Source of the DNA: Lachnospiraceae bacterium | Lineage (GTDB): Bacteria > Bacillota > Clostridia > Lachnospirales > Lachnospiraceae | Assembly: GCA_009774625.1 (NCBI GenBank) | Contig: VSOB01000021.1 | Location: 1-46,121 of the forward strand | Direction: 5' to 3' | Length of the DNA: 46,121 bases | Shown: piece after piece, positions 14,927 to 22,244 of the stretch | How positions within the stretch are numbered: position 1 is the stretch's first letter | Layout: each line of letters begins with the position of its first letter | Position numbers and translations under genes: made by a program | The notes under the pieces: generated by a model | What the model was told of the DNA's origin: nothing | The model's database searches: none | The model's input: only the letters and a program-made list of their open reading frames with translations

Positions 14927-16579
14927 ATGAAAAAATGGAAAGTTGCTCTGGCTGCGGTACTGGCGGCCGGTATCTGTGCTTTTGCCCTGCAGGCAGGCGC
15001 GTTAGCGAAAGGAAACGGAGATGCTTATATACAGAACGGCATCTTTATCGGTGATATTGATGTGTCCGGTATGAGTATGGAGGAAGCCACAGCAGCGGTA
15101 CAGGGTTATGTGGACGGTCTGCGTCAGGTGCCGATTACGCTGAATGCGGTAGGCGGCAATCAGGTGACAGTGACCGCAGGCGATATGGGGATTCAGTGGA
15201 AGAACCAGAACGTGCTGGAAGAGGCTTTCAGTCTGGGCAAGCAGGGAAATATTATCAGACGGTATAAAGAACTGAAAGACCTGGAAAGAAATACCCATAA
15301 ATATGATCTGGAATTTACGTTTGACCAGGCGGCGCTGCAGACAGTACTGACAGAGCAGTGTGCACAGTTTGATGTGGAGGCAGAAGATGCCTCGCTGCGG
15401 AGGGAGAACGGACAGTTTATTATTGAAGGCGGACAGACCGGTGAGAAAGTGGATGTGGAGGCTTCGGCGGCAGAGCTGGAGGCATTTCTGACGGACGGCT
15501 GGAATAAGGCTGCGGCGGAAGTGGATCTGGTGGTGGCCGTGGATGAGCCCAGGGGAAGCCGGGAAGATCTGGAGAAGGTAAAGGATGTGCTGGGCACATT
15601 TACCACCAGCTACAGTTCGTCTGGTGCGGACAGAAGCGCCAATGTATCCAATGGATGCAGCCTGATCAACGGAACTACCATATATCCGGGGGAAGAGTTT
15701 TCCGCATATGAAAAAGTAAGCCCTTTTACCGAGGAAAACGGTTATCATCTGGCCGGCTCCTATCTGAACGGGATGGTAGTGGAAAGTCTGGGCGGCGGAA
15801 TCTGCCAAGTGTCCACCACTTTATACAATGCAGTACTTTTGTCCGAGCTGGAAGTCACCGAGCGTCATAACCATTCTATGGAGGTCAGCTATGTGCAGCC
15901 CTCCGCAGATGCGGCGATTGCAGAGAGCGCGGGCAAGGATTTCCGGTTTGTGAACAATCTGGAATATCCCATTTACATTGAAGGTCATACAGAGGATAAG
16001 AAGATTACCTTTACCATATATGGTGTGGAAACAAGAGATCCGGCGCGGAGCATCAGCTTTGAAAGTGAGATTCTTTCTGAGACGAAGCCCAGTTCGGAAA
16101 GTGTGATTGCGGACGGCAAGCAGCCCATCGGCTATGTGAAGGTACAGTCTGTCCATGTGGGAAGAAGTGCGAAGCTGTGGAAGATCACCAAGGAGAACGG
16201 CACGGAAGTAAGCCGGGAAGAGGTCAACAGCAGCAGCTATAAGATGGTGCCCAGAACGGCTACCGTGGGGACGGCCACTTCTGATCCGGTGGCAGCCCAG
16301 TTGATTCAGGCGGCCATCGCCACCAATGATATCGATTATGTCAAAAGCGTGGCGGCACAGCTCAAGGCAGGAGATACCACACTGGGCGGTACTGTGGTTC
16401 CCAGTGTACCGGGAGTGCCGGGTGTGGACGGAACGGTTTTGCCGGACGGAACCGTGGTGCCGGCAGTGCCGACAGTGCCGGAAGTACCGGCGGTACCGGA
16501 AGCAGGGGGCGCCGGCGGCGGAGAAACCGCAGTGCCGGAAGTACCTGCCGGCGGTGAAGTGGCGCCTCCTGCTCAGTAG
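14927..16579 (+). CDS. VanW family cell-wall protein with peptidoglycan-binding-like domain
   Basis: A 550-residue exported protein. A signal peptide or anchor covers residues 1-28 (KKWKVALAAVLAAGICAFAL). A peptidoglycan-binding-like domain (about 35-220) is followed by the VanW domain (about 225-400; NGTTIYPGEEFS, GGGICQVSTTLYNAVL, ERHNHSM) and a G5-like segment. The C-terminal 70 residues are a low-complexity Val-Pro-Gly-Glu tail with repeated VP units. The start at 14927 has GGAGG just upstream and gives a proper signal peptide; an upstream in-frame ATG at 14876 does not. VanW proteins are linked to envelope stress and glycopeptide response, but the biochemical role is unsettled. Confidence 0.88.
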   Translation: MKKWKVALAAVLAAGICAFALQAGALAKGNGDAYIQNGIFIGDIDVSGMSMEEATAAVQGYVDGLRQVPITLNAVGGNQVTVTAGDMGIQWKNQNVLEEAFSLGKQGNIIRRYKELKDLERNTHKYDLEFTFDQAALQTVLTEQCAQFDVEAEDASLRRENGQFIIEGGQTGEKVDVEASAAELEAFLTDGWNKAAAEVDLVVAVDEPRGSREDLEKVKDVLGTFTTSYSSSGADRSANVSNGCSLINGTTIYPGEEFSAYEKVSPFTEENGYHLAGSYLNGMVVESLGGGICQVSTTLYNAVLLSELEVTERHNHSMEVSYVQPSADAAIAESAGKDFRFVNNLEYPIYIEGHTEDKKITFTIYGVETRDPARSISFESEILSETKPSSESVIADGKQPIGYVKVQSVHVGRSAKLWKITKENGTEVSREEVNSSSYKMVPRTATVGTATSDPVAAQLIQAAIATNDIDYVKSVAAQLKAGDTTLGGTVVPSVPGVPGVDGTVLPDGTVVPAVPTVPEVPAVPEAGGAGGGETAVPEVPAGGEVAPPAQ

Positions 16580-16649
16580 GAGCCGCAGCCGTATGTGACC
16601 TGCATGATATGCGTAACAGTGTGACAACGTGACAGGCGGGGATACAGGA

Positions 16650-17639
16650 ATGAAGATAGGAAAAGTTTCGGAAAGCGTATTGAAGCGTTCCGTTTTACAA
16701 CAAATTCATACCAAAAGAGAAGAAGTGTTGATCGGCGCAGGTGTGGGGGAGGACTGCGCCGTTTTGACGTTGCCGGAGGACGAGGTCTTTGTGGTATCGA
16801 CAGACCCTATTACAGGGGCGGTCCAGGGGGCGGGGACGCTGGCAGTCCAGGTGACGGTCAATGATCTTGCCAGTTCCGGTGCGGAGCCGGTGGCAGTGCT
16901 GGTGTCTGCCCTGCTGCCCCCGGAAACAGAGGAACCCCAGCTCCGTGCATTGATGCATGAGGTGGAAACGGCCTGCAGCAGGCTGCATGTGCAGATCGCA
17001 GGCGGGCATACGGAGATCACGGCAGCGGTGAATCAGCCCATCCTGACAGTGACCGGCATAGGCAGAGCCAGAAAGGACCGGCTCATTACCACCAGCGGCG
17101 CCAGATGGGGGCAGGATGTGGTGCTGTCCAAATGGATCGGACTGGAAGGCACGGCGATTCTGGCCAGAGAGAAGGAACAGGAACTGCTGGAGCGTTATCC
17201 GTCTCGTCTGATCGAAGAAGCAAAGGCATTTGACCGTTATCTGAGCATCGTACCGGAGGCCGCCACCGCCGGGAAGTCCGGCGTCTCGGCTATGCATGAT
17301 GTGACAGAGGGCGGTATTTTCGGCGCGCTCTGGGAGCTTGCGGAAAGTTCAGGCGTCGGACTTGAAATTGATTTGAAACGGATTCCCGTCAGACAGGAGA
17401 CCATAGAGATTTGTGAGTTTTTTGAAATCAATCCTTATGAATTGATTTCCAGCGGCAGTCTGCTGATGGTGACGGATGACGGGCCGGATTTGGTGAGGAA
17501 GCTGGAGCAGGAAGGGATTTCTGCCGCAGTGATCGGGAAGATACGGGAAGGAAATGACAGAGTCGTCATAAATGAAGAGGAACGGCGTTACCTGGAGCCT
17601 CCCAAATCGGATGAATTGTATAAATGTATCTGGAAATGA
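16650..17639 (+). CDS. AIR synthase-related (HypE/PurM-like) protein
   Basis: A 329-residue protein of the PurM/HypE/ThiL ATP-binding superfamily. The N-terminal half has GVGEDCAVL near residue 32 and DPITGAV near 52; VNDLASSGAEPVAVLVS and GGHTEIT mark the ligand face. The C-terminal half has HDVTEGGIFGALWELAE. It is not purM itself, being associated with Lrp and aminotransferase genes rather than purine genes. The ATG at 16650 (GGCGGGG about 10 nt upstream) is preferred over GTG at 16629, as it gives the usual MKIGKVSESVLKRSV start. The substrate is unknown. Confidence 0.82.
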   Translation: MKIGKVSESVLKRSVLQQIHTKREEVLIGAGVGEDCAVLTLPEDEVFVVSTDPITGAVQGAGTLAVQVTVNDLASSGAEPVAVLVSALLPPETEEPQLRALMHEVETACSRLHVQIAGGHTEITAAVNQPILTVTGIGRARKDRLITTSGARWGQDVVLSKWIGLEGTAILAREKEQELLERYPSRLIEEAKAFDRYLSIVPEAATAGKSGVSAMHDVTEGGIFGALWELAESSGVGLEIDLKRIPVRQETIEICEFFEINPYELISSGSLLMVTDDGPDLVRKLEQEGISAAVIGKIREGNDRVVINEEERRYLEPPKSDELYKCIWK

Positions 17640-17653
17640 ATGGAGAGAGATAG

Positions 17654-18136
17654 ATGAGAGAACAGATTTTGGCAATTCTTGAAAAAAACAGCCGTATTGA
17701 TTTAAAGGAGCTGGCAGTACTTCTGGGAGTGGAAGAGCTGGACATCGTAAATGAAATAGCAGCAATGGAAAAAGAGGGGATCATATGCGGTTATCATACG
17801 CTGATTGACTGGGAAAAAACATCCATAGATAAGGTGACGGCGCTGATTGAGGTGAGAGTGACACCCCAGAGAGGGCAGGGTTTTGACAACATCGCAGAAC
17901 GTATTTACAAATATCCGGAGGTGACGGCAGTGTATCTGATATCCGGGGCCTATGATCTGCTTGTCACACTGGATGGTAAAAATCTGCGGGAAGTTTCCAG
18001 ATTTGTGTCGGATAAGCTGTCTACGATGGACTATGTGCTGAGTACGGCCACTCACTTTATACTGAAAAAGTATAAAGACCACGGTACGATTCTGGCCAAA
18101 AAGTATGAGGACGAAAGAGAGAAGGTGTCACCATGA
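17654..18136 (+). CDS. Lrp/AsnC family transcriptional regulator
   Basis: A 160-residue feast/famine regulator. Residues 1-50 form the winged helix (RIDLKELAVLLGVEELDIVNEIAAMEKEGII), and residues 65-140 form the RAM ligand-binding domain (DKVTALIEVRVTP, YLISGAYDLLVTLDG). GGAGAGAG precedes the start. Its stop overlaps the start of an aminotransferase by 4 nt, a common pairing in which the regulator senses the amino acid that the enzyme handles. It is somewhat shorter at the helix-turn-helix end than classic Lrp. Confidence 0.9.
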   Translation: MREQILAILEKNSRIDLKELAVLLGVEELDIVNEIAAMEKEGIICGYHTLIDWEKTSIDKVTALIEVRVTPQRGQGFDNIAERIYKYPEVTAVYLISGAYDLLVTLDGKNLREVSRFVSDKLSTMDYVLSTATHFILKKYKDHGTILAKKYEDEREKVSP

Positions 18137-19311
18137 GAAATCCGTTAGCAGATAAAGCGGTGGAACTGAAGCCGTCGGGCATCCGGAAGTTTTTTGATAT
18201 TGTCAGTGAGATGAAGGATGCCATTTCGCTTGGCGTAGGTGAGCCGGACTTTGATACGCCCTGGCATATCCGGGACGAGGGAATTTACTCTCTGGAAAAG
18301 GGGCGGACTTTTTACACATCCAATGCAGGTTTGAAGGAACTGAAGGTGGAAATCTGCAATTATTTAAAAAGAAGATTTCGATTAAGCTATGACTATGTCA
18401 GTGAAGTGCTTGTGACGGTGGGCGGTTCGGAGGCCATCGATATCGCGCTGCGCGCCATGATCAATCCGGGGGATGAAGTGTTGATTCCCCAGCCCTGCTA
18501 TGTGTCTTATGAGCCCTGTGCCATTTTGGCGGATGCGGTTCCGGTCATTATCAACCTGAAGGCTGAAAATGAATTCCGTCTGACAGCGGCAGAGCTGCGG
18601 GAGACGATTACAGACAAGACCAAGATTTTGATACTGCCTTTTCCCAATAACCCCACAGGCGCCATTATGGAACGAAAAAATCTGGAGGAGATCGCAGAAG
18701 TCATTCTGGAGAAGGACATTTTTGTTATTTCCGATGAAATATACGGAGAGCTGACCTATAAAGAGGCGCATGTGTCCATTGCTGCCATTCCGGGTATGCA
18801 GGAGCGGACGATACTGATCAATGGCCTGTCAAAATCTCATGCCATGACAGGCTGGCGTCTGGGCTATGCCTGCGGACCGAAGGAGATCATTGCCCAGATG
18901 CTGAAAATCCATCAATATGCTATCATGTGTGCGCCTACCACCAGCCAGTATGCGGCAGTGGAGGCTTTGAAGAACGGGGACGAGGATGTGAAACAGATGC
19001 GGGAGGCGTACAATCAAAGACGCCGTTATCTGTTGTATGCATTCCGTCAGATAGGGCTGGAGTGCTTTGAACCCTATGGGGCATTTTATGTATTTCCCTG
19101 TATCAAAGAATTTGGTATGACGAGCGAGGAATTTGCAGAGCGGTTTTTGAAAGAAGAGAAGGTGGCTGTGGTGCCGGGAACGGCGTTCGGCGACAGCGGA
19201 GAAGGATTTTTGCGCATCTCTTATGCCTATTCTCTGGAAAATCTGAAGGTGGCAATTGGCAGACTGGAGAAATTTATCCACAGACTGCGGGAAGAGCAGG
19301 GCCGTTCATAA
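18133..19311 (+). CDS. Fold-type I aminotransferase (class I/II)
   Basis: A 392-residue PLP enzyme. The family's GVGEPDFDTP is near residue 36, LPFPNNPTGA near 171 and ISDEIYGELTY near 200. The PLP lysine lies in NGLSKSHAMTGWRLGY near 233, and the arginine for the carboxylate in FLRISYAYS near 358. It resembles the PatA/aromatic and alanine/aspartate group, so the amino donor cannot be fixed from sequence. It is translationally coupled to the Lrp-type regulator upstream and followed by a candidate terminator. Confidence 0.92.
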   Translation: MRNPLADKAVELKPSGIRKFFDIVSEMKDAISLGVGEPDFDTPWHIRDEGIYSLEKGRTFYTSNAGLKELKVEICNYLKRRFRLSYDYVSEVLVTVGGSEAIDIALRAMINPGDEVLIPQPCYVSYEPCAILADAVPVIINLKAENEFRLTAAELRETITDKTKILILPFPNNPTGAIMERKNLEEIAEVILEKDIFVISDEIYGELTYKEAHVSIAAIPGMQERTILINGLSKSHAMTGWRLGYACGPKEIIAQMLKIHQYAIMCAPTTSQYAAVEALKNGDEDVKQMREAYNQRRRYLLYAFRQIGLECFEPYGAFYVFPCIKEFGMTSEEFAERFLKEEKVAVVPGTAFGDSGEGFLRISYAYSLENLKVAIGRLEKFIHRLREEQGRS

Positions 19312-19330
19312 GAAAAGTGTGATGGAAAAC

Positions 19331-19375
19331 AGAGGGTGCATTGCCGGTAATGGGTGATGCGCTCTCTATTGTTTT
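19331..19375 (+). terminator. Candidate terminator after the aminotransferase gene
   Basis: AGAGGGTGCAT (19331-19341) pairs with ATGCGCTCTCT (19356-19366), with one mismatch and one G-U pair, followed by ATTGTTTT. It lies 19 nt after the stop codon. Confidence 0.45.
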
Positions 19376-19437
19376 GCGGAGAAAAACAATCGTGGGCAGA
19401 AAATGAGCAACAACATTCCGGACAGGAGGAACTGGAT

Positions 19438-19935
19438 ATGATAAATATTGTACTGCATCAGCCGGAGATTCCGGCGAATACGGGAAATATAGGGCGGACT
19501 TGTGTGGCGGCAGGCGTCCGGCTGCATCTGATCGAACCGCTGGGCTTTCGGCTGAATGAAAAACAGATCAGACGGGCGGGTATGGACTATTGGGAACATC
19601 TGGATGTAAGACGGTATGTGAACTACGAAACTTTTCTGGATGAAAATCCGGGAGCGGCTATCTGGTATGCCACCACAAAGGCGGAGCAGGTATACAGCGA
19701 TGTGGCGTTCGGTCCGGATGACTATATTATGTTTGGCAGAGAAAGCGCCGGTATTCCGGAAGAGATTCTGGCCGGACAAAAGGAGCGGTGTATCCGGATT
19801 CCGATGCTGGAGGGGATGCGTTCTCTGAATCTGTCCAATTCCGCGGCCATCGTACTTTATGAAGCGCTGCGCCAGAACGGGTTTGCCGGGATGGAAAAGG
19901 CAGGGGCTCTGCACCGGTTGGAGTGGCAGGGGTAA
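19438..19935 (+). CDS. trmL: tRNA (cytidine/uridine-34 2'-O)-methyltransferase
   Basis: A 165-residue SPOUT-fold enzyme that methylates the ribose of wobble base 34 in tRNA-Leu in known homologues. It has the family start MINIVLHQPEIPANTGNIGR, the middle motif FGRESAGIP, and the knotted SAM site MLEGMRSLNLSNSAAIVLYE. The start is chosen because AGGAGG lies 9 nt upstream and the canonical N-terminus begins there; a longer in-frame reading from 19354 is rejected. A strong terminator follows. Confidence 0.95.
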   Translation: MINIVLHQPEIPANTGNIGRTCVAAGVRLHLIEPLGFRLNEKQIRRAGMDYWEHLDVRRYVNYETFLDENPGAAIWYATTKAEQVYSDVAFGPDDYIMFGRESAGIPEEILAGQKERCIRIPMLEGMRSLNLSNSAAIVLYEALRQNGFAGMEKAGALHRLEWQG

Positions 19936-19968
19936 AGCAGTGAATCTGATTCAGACGACAAAAGACAA

Positions 19969-20009
19969 AACAGGCTATGTTGTGAGCGATCACCACAGCC
20001 TGTTTTTTT
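19969..20009 (+). terminator. Intrinsic terminator after trmL
   Basis: AACAGGCT (19969-19976) pairs with AGCCTGTT (19997-20004). An inner TTGTG/CACCA part extends the stem, and a run of seven Ts (20003-20009) closes it. It separates trmL from the recombinase gene. Confidence 0.85.
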
Positions 20010-20138
20010 GCTGCGGTAAGAACCGGGTGAGAATATCCGTTGTATGTTCCGGAAAATGGGGCAAATACTATAGTTATATGGATAAAACCAAAGCTGTGTG
20101 AAAATGGTTTTATGCAAAATATTTACGATGGAGGAAAA

Positions 20139-20849
20139 ATGATGGAAGAAAATCTGGCAAACCCGATGGAATTGGATATGGCAGCAAAGTCTCAGGCCTA
20201 TGGGTATGTACGAGTGTCCAGTCTGGACCAGAATGAGGACAGGCAGATGGTGGAAATGCTGAAAAAGGAGATTCCCAGACAGAATATTTATCTGGATAAG
20301 CAGTCGGGGAAGGATTTTAACAGGCCGCAGTATAAAAAGATGGTGGAACAATTACAGAAAGGGGACTTGCTGTATATTCTCAGCATAGACAGGCTGGGAC
20401 GGAATTATGAGGAGATTCAGGGGCAGTGGCGGTTTTTAATTAAAGAAATAGGAATCGATATCTGCGTGATCGATATGCCGCTTCTGGATACCAGAAACGG
20501 AAAAGATCTGATGGGAACGTTTATTGCAGATCTGGTACTTCAGATCTTATCATTTGTAGCCCAGAGTGAGCGGGAAAATATACGGAAGCGGCAGATGCAG
20601 GGAATCGCCGCTGCAAAGGCAAAAGGGCTCCATATGGGACGACCGGTGAAAGAGGTACCGGAGGATTTTGAACGGTTGATACATCAGTGGAAGAAAAAGA
20701 AGATCACAATGGCGGAACTGCTGGAACAGTGCAATATGGCAAGAGCAACATTTTATCGGAAACTGAGGGAGTATAAGCCGGAAAATCAGACGGCAAGACA
20801 GGGAAAACAGGTATCGCAAGGTGTACCTTTTGAGAATGTATACAAATAA
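20139..20849 (+). CDS. Small serine recombinase (resolvase/invertase type)
   Basis: A 236-residue protein. The catalytic domain covers residues 20-160. The nucleophile is expected at Ser27 in YVRVSSLDQN, with active-site arginines in SIDRLGRNYEEI near residue 87 and the long E helix at FVAQSERENIRKRQMQGI. A C-terminal helix-turn-helix (ITMAELLEQCNMARATFYRKL, about 189-209) binds the site arms. GGAGG precedes the start. It has the size of Hin/Gin-type invertases or TnpR, far smaller than phage integrases. Its last codons (QGVPFENVYK) lie in one arm of a pair of inverted sites, with the partner 160 nt downstream. It most likely flips the promoter segment beside it. No transposon genes flank it. 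Confidence 0.9.
   Translation: MMEENLANPMELDMAAKSQAYGYVRVSSLDQNEDRQMVEMLKKEIPRQNIYLDKQSGKDFNRPQYKKMVEQLQKGDLLYILSIDRLGRNYEEIQGQWRFLIKEIGIDICVIDMPLLDTRNGKDLMGTFIADLVLQILSFVAQSERENIRKRQMQGIAAAKAKGLHMGRPVKEVPEDFERLIHQWKKKKITMAELLEQCNMARATFYRKLREYKPENQTARQGKQVSQGVPFENVYK
20818..20834 (+). repeat. Left inverted site of the proposed invertible segment
   Basis: AAGGTGTACCTTTTGAG, perfectly inverted at 20981-20997. Its centre is GT (20823-20824) between AAGGT and ACCTT, as expected for a serine-recombinase crossover dinucleotide. It overlaps the 3' end of the recombinase coding region. The right arm ACCTTTTGAGAATGTATACA (20825-20844) also occurs as a direct copy at 20993-21012. Confidence 0.85.
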
Positions 20850-20980
20850 GCAAAAAGAAAGCAGGCCGGCGATAGCTAATAAATTTCCAACTGCCCGGAT
20901 ATGACAATACAATGGTAAATTTCCAGAAATATGTAGACATTTAAAACAAAATACTGTAGTATATAATTTATCTTTTAAGG
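20835..20980. mobile_element. Proposed invertible promoter segment (146 bp between sites)
   Basis: Non-coding apart from the recombinase's last five codons including stop, AT-rich, and enclosed by 17-bp inverted repeats. It carries the promoter at 20940-20967, directed at the glycan operon in the orientation seen here. Inversion would aim that promoter at the recombinase and leave the operon without an evident one. Seen: repeats and promoter boxes. Inferred: inversion. Confidence 0.65.
20940..20967 (+). promoter_or_regulatory. Promoter inside the invertible segment, reading into the glycan operon
   Basis: TTTAAA (20940-20945), a 16-nt spacer, and a perfect TATAAT (20962-20967). The -35 box matches 4 of 6. 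Transcription would start near 20974 and give a leader of about 80 nt that contains the right inverted site. Confidence 0.55.
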
Positions 20981-20997
20981 CTCAAAAGGTACACCTT
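20981..20997 (-). repeat. Right inverted site of the proposed invertible segment
   Basis: CTCAAAAGGTACACCTT, the reverse complement of 20818-20834. Around its central AC (20991-20992) the arms CTCAAAAGGT and ACCTTTTGAG are perfect 10-bp inverted copies, and the right arm extends to 21012. The central dinucleotide is opposite to that of the left site, which favours inversion over deletion. Confidence 0.85.
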
Positions 20998-21053
20998 TTG
21001 AGAATGTATACAGGAGATTAACCAGGTAGGCCGTACAGGCGACAGGAGAATAA

Positions 21054-22244
21054 ATGAGAAAACATGCTACCCTTTCAGTTTTGGTTCCCGTTTATAATGT
21101 TGAAAAATATCTGAGAAGAGCTCTGGACAGTATTCTTACGCAGACCTATAAGGTCCATGAGATTATTTGTGTGGACGATGGTTCCACCGATGACTGTCCG
21201 CATATTTTACAGGAATATGCAGAGCGGTATCCAAAAATCAAAGTGATCCGGAAAGAAAACGGCGGGCTTGTGAGTGCGCGTAAGGCGGCTATGCAGGCCG
21301 CCACAGGCGAGTATATTGCCCATGTGGATTCCGATGATTATATTGAGCCGGATATGTACCGGGATTTGATGGCTTTGATGACAGAGAATGATGCGGATAT
21401 TGTTACTTCGGGTCTGATACGGGACTATGGAAACCATGTGGTGGTAGAAAGGGAAACGATTCCGGCAGGACTCTATACCGGGGATGAAGTGAGGGAGAAA
21501 ATATGCGCTTCCCTGATTGATATTGAAAGTTTCTATTCGGCCAATCTTTCTGCCCATATTACCAATAAGATTTTCAAAAGAGAGCTGGTGTATCCCCTGC
21601 AAATGAAGTTGGATGACCGGATCTGTGTGGGGGAAGATGCAGCGGTGATCTATCCCTGTTTGTTTCAGGCTGACAGAGTATATGTTTCCGGAAAAAATGA
21701 TTATCATTACTGTGTCAGGAATGATTCCATCATGGGAGTGAAAACGGCTGACAGCGCTGTGTCGCTTTCCGTGATGCTGGATTATCTGGAAAAAGAGTTT
21801 TATCGTGCAAATGAGACAGGTACAAATCTGGATAAACAGTTTGAAGTATTCCGCAATTATATGCTGCTTCTGCGCAATACGCAGCAGGCCATATTTTACA
21901 AAAACGGGCTGCTGTATCCCTTTGGGAATATCACCAGAGACAAAAAAATCCTGTTGTATGGCGCAGGGAAATTTGGCTCCGTACTGAAAGAGAAGCTGGA
22001 GGCAGAGGGATTCCGGCTGGCTGCCTGGGCAGATAAAGCGGGAAAGCGGGAAGGTGTGATCCATCCCTCCCAGATTGGCGCCATTGAGTATGATATCGTG
22101 ATCATAGCTGTCCTGGTGTCAAAGGCGGTGAAGGAAATCCGGCGGGAACTGGAAGAACAGGGAGTGGGCTCCCATCGAATTTATGAGGCCAATGTGGAGT
22201 TTATGATACAAGATGCCAGTCGTTTGGAGAAAAAATATGTTTGA
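21054..22244 (+). CDS. GT2 glycosyltransferase with C-terminal Rossmann-like module
   Basis: A 396-residue protein. Residues 5-230 are a GT-A family 2 domain: LSVLVPVYNVEKYLRRALDS, VDDGSTDDCP, and the metal-binding VDSDDY near residue 88. Residues 293-390 are a separate nucleotide-binding-like module that starts KKILLYGAGKFGSVL, with DIVIIAVLVSKAV as its later strand. It is the first gene behind the invertible promoter (ribosome site ACAGGAG), and its end overlaps the next start by 8 nt. The acceptor and donor sugar are unknown. The module is shared with other proteins of this locus. Confidence 0.88.
   Translation: MRKHATLSVLVPVYNVEKYLRRALDSILTQTYKVHEIICVDDGSTDDCPHILQEYAERYPKIKVIRKENGGLVSARKAAMQAATGEYIAHVDSDDYIEPDMYRDLMALMTENDADIVTSGLIRDYGNHVVVERETIPAGLYTGDEVREKICASLIDIESFYSANLSAHITNKIFKRELVYPLQMKLDDRICVGEDAAVIYPCLFQADRVYVSGKNDYHYCVRNDSIMGVKTADSAVSLSVMLDYLEKEFYRANETGTNLDKQFEVFRNYMLLLRNTQQAIFYKNGLLYPFGNITRDKKILLYGAGKFGSVLKEKLEAEGFRLAAWADKAGKREGVIHPSQIGAIEYDIVIIAVLVSKAVKEIRRELEEQGVGSHRIYEANVEFMIQDASRLEKKYV

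Noticed and set aside
20139..20849. Recombinase as a phage or transposon integrase
   Set aside because: At 236 residues it lacks the large C-terminal domains of serine integrases. No phage, transposase or accessory genes flank it, and the adjacent inverted sites fit local inversion better.
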